Of a DNA stretch of 5,765 bases, positions 1-5,755 are shown in pieces (the first letter of the stretch is position 1; the number at the start of each line of letters is the position of its first letter). Under the pieces are notes generated by a model that saw only the letters and a program-made list of their open reading frames with translations, had not been told where the DNA came from and did no database searches. The position numbers were made by a program, and so were the translations under genes. Source of the stretch: an uncultured Clostridia bacterium (GTDB taxonomy: Bacteria; Bacillota; Clostridia; Christensenellales; Aristaeellaceae); contig CAKTXP010000156.1 of NCBI GenBank assembly GCA_934631055.1, positions 1 through 5,765 of the forward strand. The letters are read 5' to 3'.

Positions 1-1067
1 TTGGTCATCACGCAGAACACCGTCTGGCTCTCCGGCTCGACATATAAATTGCAAACGATGCCTTCGTCCGTCCCCTGATGCCCGTACACGCGCCGTCCTT
101 CCAGCAGCGTATCCTGACGGATGGTAAAGAAACTGTACGGCGAATCGGACGTGATGCCGGTCGTCTCCTCGCTCTGCTCCTGACGCATCATCGCGATGGC
201 GTCTTCGCTGAGTACGCGAACGCCGTCCACCGTTCCATCGCCGCAAATGGCAATGCCTAGCCGCGTCAAATCGCGCGGACGGATGAGCAGGCTGCCGACC
301 GTCACGCGGTAATGCGTGTCCGGCGTCGCCTGCGCGTCATAGGTCTGGCGAAGGATATAGCTGGGCGCGGCGTAAAGTGAACCGTCCTTGTGATAGGTCG
401 CGGTCAGATACTCCGGCTCTTCCAGCTGGGTCGCGGTATAGGCGGCATCAATGCCCAGCGGCGCAAAAAGGTACTCCCTCATGAAGGAGGATACGTCCTG
501 CCCCGTCACGGATTCGATGACCGCGCCCGTGATGCCCGCGCCGAAATTGGAATACGCGTACTGGCTTCCCGGACGGACTTCCTTAAAATTCGCTTTCGCC
601 TTTTTATCGAGCGCAATCATGTCGCTGAGTTTGCTTGATTTGCTCGAATAGGAAGAATTCTCGTTCAGCCCCGCCGTGTGGCTCATCAGCATGCGCAGCG
701 TGATGGGCGTATCGGGATAGCGCGGATTGCCGACCGCATAGCCCAGATAGGTGCTGATATCTTCATCCGGCGCAAGCATGCCATCGTCCATCATCTTCAT
801 CAGCCCAATGCCCGTCACCAGCTTCGTGACCGACGCACAGCGGAAATAACTCTTTTCCGTCACGGGAACGCCGGTCGTCTTCTGCTGCACGCCGTAATAA
901 TGTTCATACACGATCTCGCCGTTCTGCGCGACAAGGAACGCGCCGCCGACCGCTTTCGTATCGCGGAATACGCGGTCCACGCGCTCATCCATGCTCTCTT
1001 CCGCAGACGCAAGCGCCAGCGCGAAGATCATCGCCAGCGCGACCGCCATGCTCATGATTCTCTTCAA
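1..1067 (-). CDS. Secreted serine hydrolase of the beta-lactamase/class C PBP fold (partial, 3' end off the window)
   Basis: Reading the minus strand gives an open frame of 355 codons with no stop before the window edge. Numbered from the TTG start, residues 1-22 form a signal peptide (basic MKR, then a hydrophobic run ending ALASA before EE). The three hallmarks of the serine beta-lactamase / penicillin-binding fold follow in order: S79-V-T-K82 (nucleophile Ser79 and Lys82), Y172-S-N174, and G329-H-Q-G332 in place of the KTG triad. The family motif LMSHTAGL lies at 127-134. The HxG form of the third motif is typical of class C-like esterases, D-aminopeptidases and PBP4*-type proteins, so a cell-wall peptide hydrolase or esterase is as likely as a true beta-lactamase; the substrate cannot be read from sequence. 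TTG at 1067 is chosen because an AGGAGAGG site lies 6 nt upstream and it supplies the basic N-terminus of the signal peptide; ATG at 1055 or 1049 would lose that site's spacing. Transcribed divergently from the TPR gene. Family sure, substrate unknown. Confidence 0.9.
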   Translation of the reverse strand, partial: MKRIMSMAVALAMIFALALASAEESMDERVDRVFRDTKAVGGAFLVAQNGEIVYEHYYGVQQKTTGVPVTEKSYFRCASVTKLVTGIGLMKMMDDGMLAPDEDISTYLGYAVGNPRYPDTPITLRMLMSHTAGLNENSSYSSKSSKLSDMIALDKKAKANFKEVRPGSQYAYSNFGAGITGAVIESVTGQDVSSFMREYLFAPLGIDAAYTATQLEEPEYLTATYHKDGSLYAAPSYILRQTYDAQATPDTHYRVTVGSLLIRPRDLTRLGIAICGDGTVDGVRVLSEDAIAMMRQEQSEETTGITSDSPYSFFTIRQDTLLEGRRVYGHQGTDEGIVCNLYVEPESQTVFCVMT

Positions 1068-1073
1068 TTGAAT

Positions 1074-1081
1074 CCTCTCCT
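1074..1081 (-). promoter_or_regulatory. Ribosome binding site that selects the TTG start of the serine hydrolase
   Basis: AGGAGAGG on the minus strand ends 6 nt before the TTG at 1065-1067. The next in-frame ATG codons (starting at 1055 and 1049) sit 18 and 24 nt away, too far for this site. Confidence 0.7.
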
Positions 1082-1098
1082 GTAATTTGATCCTTTTC

Positions 1099-1127
1099 AT
1101 CATATCACCCCGGCAGCGCGGTTGCAA
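1099..1127 (-). promoter_or_regulatory. Sigma-A promoter of the serine hydrolase
   Basis: On the minus strand, TTGCAA (1122-1127) and TATGAT (1099-1104) are separated by exactly 17 bp. The bases before the -10 read TGA, giving an extended -10 (TGn). Predicted transcription start is near 1092, which leaves a leader of about 25 nt holding the ribosome binding site. Confidence 0.72.
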
Positions 1128-1158
1128 CCCCGCCGCGCCGCTGTTTTTTCCTAAACGG

Positions 1159-1187
1159 TTGCTTTTCCTCTTTCAAGAAGATATACT
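1159..1187 (+). promoter_or_regulatory. Sigma-A promoter of the TPR membrane protein
   Basis: TTGCTT (1159-1164) and TATACT (1182-1187) with a 17-bp spacer. A second TATACT overlaps at 1187-1192, so the start point may be flexible. Predicted transcription start is near 1194, about 30 nt before the ATG. The -35 boxes of this promoter and of the divergent one are about 30 bp apart, so the two polymerases could interfere or share a regulator. Confidence 0.68.
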
Positions 1188-1224
1188 ATACTTAATTCTA
1201 CGATGGATAAGGAGTTGTTTTTCC

Positions 1225-2055
1225 ATGTTGACACTGTTCCCCAAGTTTAAAAAACGAATGATTGTTTTTGAAGTCATCTTCATCGTCCTGATGGTCGCGC
1301 TCTATGTCCTCAAGCCGGGAACAAACCCCATCGCGATGGTGCTGATGCTCATCGTCGGCGCGCTGCTGATCGCCGCCGCGCAGTATATCAACGCCGTCAA
1401 CGCGCATAACCGCCAGCTCAACCGGCTGTATAACCAGCTGGATGTCGAGGGCTTCCTCAAGGAATATGAGCCGCACCTGAGCCAAAACCCCAGCAACCCG
1501 AATCTGTATACCATGATCCGCATGCACATCTCCAACGCATATGCCGCGCAGGGACGCTTTGAGGACGCGATGAAGCTCCTCTCCTCCATTCAGGTCAAAG
1601 AGGGCAAGAAGCCCGAACAGGCGCTCATCAGCCGCTATACCATCGTCAGTAACCTCTGCTACTGTGCCGAGCAGATGGGCGACATCCCAACGGCGAAGAA
1701 GTATCTCGACCAGCTGCACCAGCTCAAGAAGCAGCTTGAAGATATTCAGGAGACCAAGCCGATGAAGCAGCGCATGGTCTTTTCCAGCGAGCTGAACGAC
1801 CAGTGCATGGCGCTGCTGACGACCGGCAAAGCCGATGTCGAAAAGCTCAAAACGCAGGTTCAGCAGAATAACACCCAGCAGCTGCACCGCATCACGACCT
1901 CTCTGTGGATTGCCCGCGCCTATCTGGCGGAGCAGAACCGCCGCGAAGCCGAAGCCCTGCTGGAAAAGATCGTCAAGCTCACGCCGGATCTCTACCCCGG
2001 CAAGGAAGCCGCCCGCCTGCTCGCCTCCCTGCCTGCCAAGTCTTCCGAAGAATAA
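1225..2055 (+). CDS. Two-pass membrane protein with TPR-like helical repeat domain
   Basis: The 276-residue protein starts at ATG 1225, with AAGGAG at 1209-1214 (10-nt spacing) downstream of a good promoter. The frame is open upstream to 1087, but that extension crosses the promoter and has no ribosome binding site. A basic N-terminus (KFKKR) precedes transmembrane helix 1 (about 12-29), a short Pro/Gly turn (KPGTNP) and helix 2 (about 35-56). This places both the N-terminus and the long C-terminal part in the cytoplasm. From about 93 on the protein is a series of helix pairs resembling tetratricopeptide repeats: about 93-122 (NAYAAQGRFEDAMKLL), 135-167 (MGDIPTAKKYLDQL) and 224-255 (ARAYLAEQNRREAEALLEKI), with a charged, Gln-rich helical stretch at 160-220. 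TPRs bind partner proteins, so a membrane-tethered scaffold is likely; no catalytic motif is visible. It is a single-gene unit ended by the terminator at 2073-2101. No family name is recognised. Confidence 0.88.
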   Translation: MLTLFPKFKKRMIVFEVIFIVLMVALYVLKPGTNPIAMVLMLIVGALLIAAAQYINAVNAHNRQLNRLYNQLDVEGFLKEYEPHLSQNPSNPNLYTMIRMHISNAYAAQGRFEDAMKLLSSIQVKEGKKPEQALISRYTIVSNLCYCAEQMGDIPTAKKYLDQLHQLKKQLEDIQETKPMKQRMVFSSELNDQCMALLTTGKADVEKLKTQVQQNNTQQLHRITTSLWIARAYLAEQNRREAEALLEKIVKLTPDLYPGKEAARLLASLPAKSSEE

Positions 2056-2072
2056 GTTCCCGTCTTTTTCCC

Positions 2073-2101
2073 AACCGCCGCTTTTTTTCGCGGCGGTTTT
2101 T
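2073..2101 (+). terminator. Intrinsic terminator of the TPR protein gene
   Basis: A perfect 7-bp GC stem (CCGCCGC 2075-2081 with GCGGCGG 2090-2096), extended by two A-T pairs, with an 8-nt T-rich loop. It is followed directly by a T run (2097-2101) and lies 17 nt after the stop codon. Confidence 0.9.
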
Positions 2102-2175
2102 CTATATATTCCTTCATTTTTCGACGTTTTCGGAAAAAAGTTTGCAAAAGGCTTCATTTTTTTGCAAAAAAGGGG

Positions 2176-2204
2176 TTGCATTCTCTGCCGTCCCGTGCTA
2201 TAAT
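2176..2204 (+). promoter_or_regulatory. Promoter of tRNA-Lys
   Basis: TTGCAT (2176-2181), a 17-bp spacer and a perfect TATAAT (2199-2204) preceded by TGC, an extended -10. Predicted start is near 2211, giving a leader of about 43 nt. The leader contains a small inverted repeat (AGCG/CGCT around CAAG, 2218-2229) that would be removed when RNase P cuts the 5' end. The upstream DNA (2101-2175) is A/T-rich and could act as an UP element. Confidence 0.83.
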
Positions 2205-2253
2205 AGTTTTCGTTGAGAGCGCAAGCGCTTAAAACAAAAGAAAATTATAAATC

Positions 2254-2329
2254 GCACCTTTAGCTCAGTTGGTAGAGCACCTGACTCTTAATCAGGGTGC
2301 CCAGGGTTCGAGCCCCTGAAGGTGCACCA
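2254..2329 (+). tRNA. tRNA-Lys (anticodon CUU)
   Basis: The full cloverleaf can be folded by eye. The acceptor stem is GCACCTT 2254-2260 with AAGGTGC 2319-2325. The D arm is GCTC/GAGC (2263-2278) with loop AGTTGGTA. The anticodon stem is CCTGA/TCAGG (2280-2296) with loop CTCTTAA and anticodon CTT at 2287-2289. The variable loop is 5 nt. The T arm is CAGGG/CCCTG around TTCGAGC (2302-2318). Discriminator A2326 is followed by an encoded CCA at 2327-2329. The tRNA reads AAG codons and stands alone, with its own promoter and terminator. Confidence 0.98.
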
Positions 2330-2332
2330 AGC

Positions 2333-2368
2333 AAAATGGTTCATTCTAAAGCAGAATGAACCATTTTT
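2333..2368 (+). terminator. Intrinsic terminator of the tRNA-Lys unit
   Basis: A perfect 15-bp hairpin (2333-2347 with 2353-2367), loop AAAGC, ending in a T run. It begins 3 nt after the tRNA CCA, so almost no 3' trailer remains. Confidence 0.9.
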
Positions 2369-2439
2369 CGTTTTCCTTTGCCGTTTTCTTTCGCAAAAAG
2401 CACGATGCAGTTTATTTGCAACGCACCTACAAAATGCCG

Positions 2440-2478
2440 AAAACGGGATGACAGCATTTTTCGCCGTCACCCCGTTTT
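2440..2478 (-). terminator. Intrinsic terminator of the sigma/anti-sigma operon
   Basis: Inverted repeat with arms 2440-2452 and 2466-2478 around a 13-nt loop. Read as minus-strand RNA all 13 pairs form, one of them a G-U wobble; read as plus-strand RNA the same position is an A-C mismatch. That asymmetry fits use by the minus-strand operon, whose last stop codon is about 80 nt upstream. The minus-strand arm ends in TTTT, then CGG, then a second short T run. The remainder of 2369-2556, between the convergent units, shows nothing else I can support. Confidence 0.7.
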
Positions 2479-2556
2479 AATTTGCGCCTTCTATGTCAGG
2501 CTTAAAACCGAATCACCTTTTCGCCGCTGACACTTTCGCGCTTTTCCCTCTCCGCA

Positions 2557-3867
2557 TCAGATATCGTCCCAAGTGACGATCTTCGGAACGGAATACGTCT
2601 TATCGTCGCCCACTGTGAAGATCATCAGTTCGCCGCTCTGCGCATCGACAAGCACTTCTTCCGAGTAGAATTCCTCCCATACAGCGTATTCATAGCCCCA
2701 TTTCGCATCGGCTTCTTTCATCTGATCCCATGTTTTCTGTTTGTCCTTTGTGATGTATTTCAGGCTGACGACCCAGCGCGGAACCGCCCACGCATGATCC
2801 GTCATATCCGGATTAGAATACAGCACATAGCCCAGCCGGATGGAATATACCTGCCGGACGTTGCCCGCGTCGATTTCCTTTCTGATGCCCTCCAGCACAC
2901 TGTCCAGCGGTGCAAGCGGAATATCGGCATATTCCACGGTGCGGATGCGCGCCAGCGAATTGCACGTCCGATAATCCTCTTCATTGACAAACCGCGACTC
3001 CATATAGCCATCTGTAACCGACCTTATGCCTGTGCTGTATTTCTTGTTGAACTTATCAATCACTCGGTTGGTTTCCTGTGTCGATGCGTACATGACCGAA
3101 TAATCCGACGCGCCTACGTTGATAATGCCTCCCATGAGCGGCACGCCATTCACCACCTGTTCCGCACGGATTACATAGTGACCTGTATTCTTATATCCCT
3201 TACCCGTTCCCGTTTTGTCCGTCAATATTGAGCCATACACTCCTATCGTCTTGGGCTGGACAACGAAATCGTCCTCCGGAAAGCACATGTCGATATCCTC
3301 TTTCCAAAGGCGCATCGCCTCGTTGACCGTCAGGTCGCTGCCGCGCAGACTCGGTTTGTCCATGTCAATCTGCCACGGAAAGTGGTAAGTGACCGGTCGC
3401 CCAATTCCAACCATTCCCGTTCCCTGACTGAAACGGTATGCGCCATGCTGGATCCACAGCGCATCGACTGCATCATAGCCCACGATGTTCGTCTTTTTCT
3501 GGTTGACATAATCGTTTTCATATCCAAGGAAGAACTCGCTGCTCTTTCCGCCCAGTTCGACCTCGTCATATTGGATATAGTCTCTGTTTTCGCCGCCCTT
3601 TTTGCACTGAACGATGTAGTTGTACAGGTTCTCGCTGATCTTCGCGCCTTCCATCGTCAGCACGGGCATCGTCTCGACTTCCGGCACGATGATCGGCGCG
3701 TCTATCGTCACCTGACCATTCGGCGTATCAAAACTCTCCTGCCATACGCCGCCCATCGCCTGCGCTTCCTGTTGAAGCTCGGAAACCGATACATATTCCT
3801 GTGCGGCCGCGGTCATGCAGGCCGATACGAGCAGCGCGCCCAGCAGCGTTCCAAGTGTTTTCTTCAT
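2557..3867 (-). CDS. Exported or lipid-anchored protein of unknown function, third gene of the ECF sigma operon
   Basis: The protein has 436 residues and starts at ATG 3867, with GGAAGGAG 7 nt upstream. MKK is followed by a hydrophobic core (5-16). Two processing routes are possible: V14-S-A-C17 fits a lipobox, giving a lipoprotein anchored at Cys17, and A20-A-A22 before QE fits signal peptidase I. The mature part has no transmembrane segment and no catalytic motif I recognise. Two stretches faintly resemble PepSY/FTP-like inhibitor or propeptide modules: RAEQVVNGVPLMGG (234-247), like the 'yNGvPvfGg' strand, and AVPRWVVSLKY (361-371) with VDAQSGELM (407-415), like the 'W.V.vDA.tGei' strand pair. 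This is an inference from pattern only. The C-terminal half is rich in Trp, Tyr and acidic residues. The gene lies 17 nt after the anti-sigma gene and before a terminator, so it is very probably co-transcribed with the sigma pair and may be its sensor partner or target. I do not recognise the family. Confidence 0.9.
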   Translation of the reverse strand: MKKTLGTLLGALLVSACMTAAAQEYVSVSELQQEAQAMGGVWQESFDTPNGQVTIDAPIIVPEVETMPVLTMEGAKISENLYNYIVQCKKGGENRDYIQYDEVELGGKSSEFFLGYENDYVNQKKTNIVGYDAVDALWIQHGAYRFSQGTGMVGIGRPVTYHFPWQIDMDKPSLRGSDLTVNEAMRLWKEDIDMCFPEDDFVVQPKTIGVYGSILTDKTGTGKGYKNTGHYVIRAEQVVNGVPLMGGIINVGASDYSVMYASTQETNRVIDKFNKKYSTGIRSVTDGYMESRFVNEEDYRTCNSLARIRTVEYADIPLAPLDSVLEGIRKEIDAGNVRQVYSIRLGYVLYSNPDMTDHAWAVPRWVVSLKYITKDKQKTWDQMKEADAKWGYEYAVWEEFYSEEVLVDAQSGELMIFTVGDDKTYSVPKIVTWDDI

Positions 3868-3884
3868 CGTCGTACTCCTTCCTG

Positions 3885-5084
3885 TCAGTTCAGTTCGATG
3901 GCTTCATCTGCGTAATTCGGATCGACCGGCATCAGGGTAAGACCGCCCGTCGTCTCCGGCAGGTCAAAGCGCAGGTGGATGATATGCGTCTGCCCGTCGT
4001 ATTCCATCCATTCGTCGATGTTGGGATACTCCACGCCGTCCGCAAGGAGCATATAGCCTTCCGGCACATAGTCTTTCGGCGCGTCAATGCGCACCTCTCC
4101 GGAGATATCCACGTCGGATACAGTCAGCGCCGCCTGTGTGGCATAGCCGTCCGCCGTCCCTTCTCCCCTGAGCGTCTGAGCCTTTCCCGTCATCGGTACG
4201 CTGACCGGCACTTGAATCATCGCCGCGCGGTTCATCAGCGCCGCTTCGTATACGCCGCTTTCATCCTGAGCATAAACAGTGTCATCCGTAATCACCGTGA
4301 GCACGAATTCGATCGTGTCGCCCGCCTGATATCCTTCCGGCAGCTCCACCTCGTAATAGGCTCGAATCGTCCGCTCGTCTACATCCTCGCTTCCGCTGTC
4401 CACCGGATTGAGCGGCGTGCCATCCTTCAGCTCCGCGCCGTCGCCAACGTAGGCGCTCCGCTTGACGACATAGCCATTCTTGTGGTCGTTGAGCCACTGA
4501 GTCGCTTTCTCGTTCTGCGCTTCGCCCAGCCCCATGTCAAAGACATCCTCAAAGCGCTCGCCCGCATAGGCGGCGTCCCATCTGTCAAAGCCTGTCGCCT
4601 CGCCTTCGCCCAGAATAAGGCGTTCCCCGTTGAGCTTGAGCGTATAGGCGTAGTAGAGCTTTCTTCCGTCGCAATAAGCCTGCTCCAGCGTCAGGTCATA
4701 GGTGCGCCCGTTCTGCTCATTCAGCAGCGCTTCCCGAACGGTTTGGGGATTTTCGTGCTTTCCGCCGCTTACAGTAAGGCGCTTCGTTTCGCCGATGCTG
4801 ACCGCCGCTTCCTCCAGCCGTTCAAGCCGCGCATAGCTCGTTTCGTCCTGCTTTCCGGCGCGCATCTGTCCAAACAGCCCCAGTCCTGCCGCAACAGCCG
4901 CGCCGCCCAGCGCAAGCACCATCACCACGGCAAACACCAGCGCCATGGATACATGCCTTTTCGCACTCTTCTCTCCCCGTATCTGCGCCATCACCGCGGG
5001 CTTGAGCGACGCGCGCCTGTCAAGAGCGGCAAATTCCGCGTCGATCTCCCGATGAATGATTTTTCTCATTTCATCATCTTGCAT
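3885..5084 (-). CDS. Membrane-anchored anti-sigma factor, DUF4179-like
   Basis: The protein has 399 residues from ATG 5084. A cytoplasmic N-terminus of about 45 residues (acidic helix MQDDEMRKIIHREIDAEF, then basic RGEKSAKRH) is the expected sigma-binding part. It lacks the HxxxCxxC zinc motif of ZAS-type anti-sigmas. One transmembrane helix spans about 47-70. The remaining ~330 residues lie outside and look all-beta; LTLEQAYCDGRKLYYAYTLK (about 149-168) matches the DUF4179 pattern seen in anti-sigma factors of Bacillota, and a second beta domain fills the C-terminus. The role, binding and inhibiting the ECF sigma encoded just upstream, follows from topology and position. The frame is open upstream to a TTG at 5105, but that reading would translate through the AAGGAGG site at 5096-5102, so ATG 5084 is preferred. 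The start overlaps the end of the sigma gene by 11 nt in another frame, implying translational coupling and matched amounts of the two proteins. The signal sensed is unknown. Confidence 0.88.
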   Translation of the reverse strand: MQDDEMRKIIHREIDAEFAALDRRASLKPAVMAQIRGEKSAKRHVSMALVFAVVMVLALGGAAVAAGLGLFGQMRAGKQDETSYARLERLEEAAVSIGETKRLTVSGGKHENPQTVREALLNEQNGRTYDLTLEQAYCDGRKLYYAYTLKLNGERLILGEGEATGFDRWDAAYAGERFEDVFDMGLGEAQNEKATQWLNDHKNGYVVKRSAYVGDGAELKDGTPLNPVDSGSEDVDERTIRAYYEVELPEGYQAGDTIEFVLTVITDDTVYAQDESGVYEAALMNRAAMIQVPVSVPMTGKAQTLRGEGTADGYATQAALTVSDVDISGEVRIDAPKDYVPEGYMLLADGVEYPNIDEWMEYDGQTHIIHLRFDLPETTGGLTLMPVDPNYADEAIELN

Positions 5085-5592
5085 TCTGTTTGTTCCCTCC
5101 TTCAAGCTGAGGTCTCAGCGCTTCCCGCGCCTTTTCCAGCCGCCTGTGAACGGTGGCGATCGACACGCCCAGCACATCCGCAACCTCGCTTTGATTCATG
5201 TCCTCGTAATAATACAGTAAGACGACCTCTCTGAGTTTCTTCGGCAGGCGCATGATCTCATCGACCACCTCCGATTTGACCTCCATCTCCTGTGGAATCT
5301 TAACATCGTCCAGATTCACCATGCGCCCAAGGTTCCTGAACCATGCCGTGCTGAGCATGTCCTTACATACATTGACAGCAATGCGGATGAGCCACGTTTT
5401 CTCGCTGCTCTCTCCGCGAAAATTCTTCAGATTTCGATATGCCTTGACGAACGTCTCCTGTACGGCATCCTCCGCCATGGCGGTATCCTTCAAATATACG
5501 CAGCATAGCCGCAGTAGATCTTTTTCATATGCCTGCATCATCTGATTCAGTTTTTCTTCCAGATAATCGTCAGGGCCCTTGACAATGTTCAT
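5074..5592 (-). CDS. ECF-family RNA polymerase sigma factor (sigma-70 regions 2 and 4)
   Basis: The protein has 172 residues, the usual ECF size. It starts at ATG 5592 with AAAGGAGG 7 nt upstream. Region 2 spans about 20-85: MAEDAVQETFVKAYRNL (39-55) is the region 2.1/2.2 core-binding helix, and TWLIRIAVNVCKDML (66-80) is region 2.3/2.4, which melts and reads the -10. A short linker follows. Region 4 spans about 114-162: LPKKLREVVLLYYYEDMNQSEVADVLGVS, then the recognition helix around IATVHRRLEKAREALR (145-160), which reads the -35. There is no extra C-terminal domain. It is the first gene of a three-gene operon with a membrane anti-sigma factor, so activity should depend on release from that anti-sigma at the membrane, and such units commonly activate their own promoter. 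Sequence features recall the SigV/SigW side of the family, but the subgroup is not certain. Confidence 0.96.
   Translation of the reverse strand: MNIVKGPDDYLEEKLNQMMQAYEKDLLRLCCVYLKDTAMAEDAVQETFVKAYRNLKNFRGESSEKTWLIRIAVNVCKDMLSTAWFRNLGRMVNLDDVKIPQEMEVKSEVVDEIMRLPKKLREVVLLYYYEDMNQSEVADVLGVSIATVHRRLEKAREALRPQLEGGNKQNAR
5096..5102 (-). promoter_or_regulatory. Ribosome binding site of the anti-sigma gene, inside the sigma gene
   Basis: AAGGAGG on the minus strand lies 11 nt before ATG 5084. The same bases encode Glu-Gly-Gly near the C-terminus of the sigma factor. This site decides the start: the upstream TTG at 5105 lies immediately before it and cannot use it. Confidence 0.78.
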
Positions 5593-5618
5593 CCTGTTTC
5601 CTCCTTTCTGTTTGATTA

Positions 5619-5644
5619 GACGGGTCAGGCGCGTCGTTTTTTAC
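5619..5644 (-). promoter_or_regulatory. Possible ECF-type autoregulatory promoter of the sigma operon
   Basis: On the minus strand, CGTC (5619-5622), extended as CGTCTAA, matches the -10 element of several Bacillota ECF sigmas. An A-rich GTAAAA (5639-5644) sits 16 bp upstream, where a TGAAAC-like -35 would be expected. The -10 is good, the -35 match weak. A leader of about 24 nt would result, just enough to hold the ribosome binding site at 5600-5607. No convincing sigma-A promoter is visible in 5608-5765. Confidence 0.38.
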
Positions 5645-5722
5645 GCTTTTTCAAAAAAACAATCCATAAATTTACTTCTTAAAACCGCCGCGAAGCGAAG
5701 ATGGGAGTCTGAGGGGATTGGA

Positions 5723-5755
5723 ATCACGCGCCCGCTGTGCGGGGTTCAGCGTGAT
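5723..5755. repeat. Two-tier inverted repeat near the right edge
   Basis: The outer arms ATCACGC (5723-5729) and GCGTGAT (5749-5755) enclose inner arms CCCGC (5731-5735) and GCGGG (5739-5743) around a TGT loop, with a 1-nt bulge on one side and 5 nt on the other. No T run follows on either strand, so it is not a standard terminator. It could be a dispersed repeat, an operator, or the tail of an upstream gene. Confidence 0.5.

Noticed and set aside
678..1085. 135-residue plus-strand His/Arg-rich open frame
   Set aside because: Shadow of the serine hydrolase gene, whose catalytic motifs fix the real frame on the minus strand.
1087..1224. 46-residue N-terminal extension of the TPR protein
   Set aside because: It overlaps both divergent promoters and lacks a ribosome binding site at its start; ATG 1225 has AAGGAG and follows the promoter.
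1198..2181. 327-residue minus-strand open frame
   Set aside because: Antisense to the TPR gene and running through its terminator; composition is that of a shadow frame (Leu/Arg/Gln/Asp mix without a motif), and no promoter or ribosome binding site is present.
2218..2229. Small inverted repeat in the tRNA leader considered as a regulatory hairpin (for example a T-box)
   Set aside because: It has only 4 bp of usable stem, no T-box sequence or specifier stem, and sits before a tRNA rather than a synthetase or biosynthesis gene.
2288..2470. 60-residue minus-strand frame ending in FRGSNPGHPD
   Set aside because: It is the antisense of the tRNA and its terminator; the 'FRGSNPG' ending is the common artefact of translating a tRNA T arm backwards. 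No ribosome binding site is visible.
3801..5234. 477-residue plus-strand open frame
   Set aside because: It lies antisense to the anti-sigma gene, crosses both gene junctions of the operon, is Arg/His-rich with no domain, and has no ribosome binding site. It is a by-product of GC-rich codons on the other strand.
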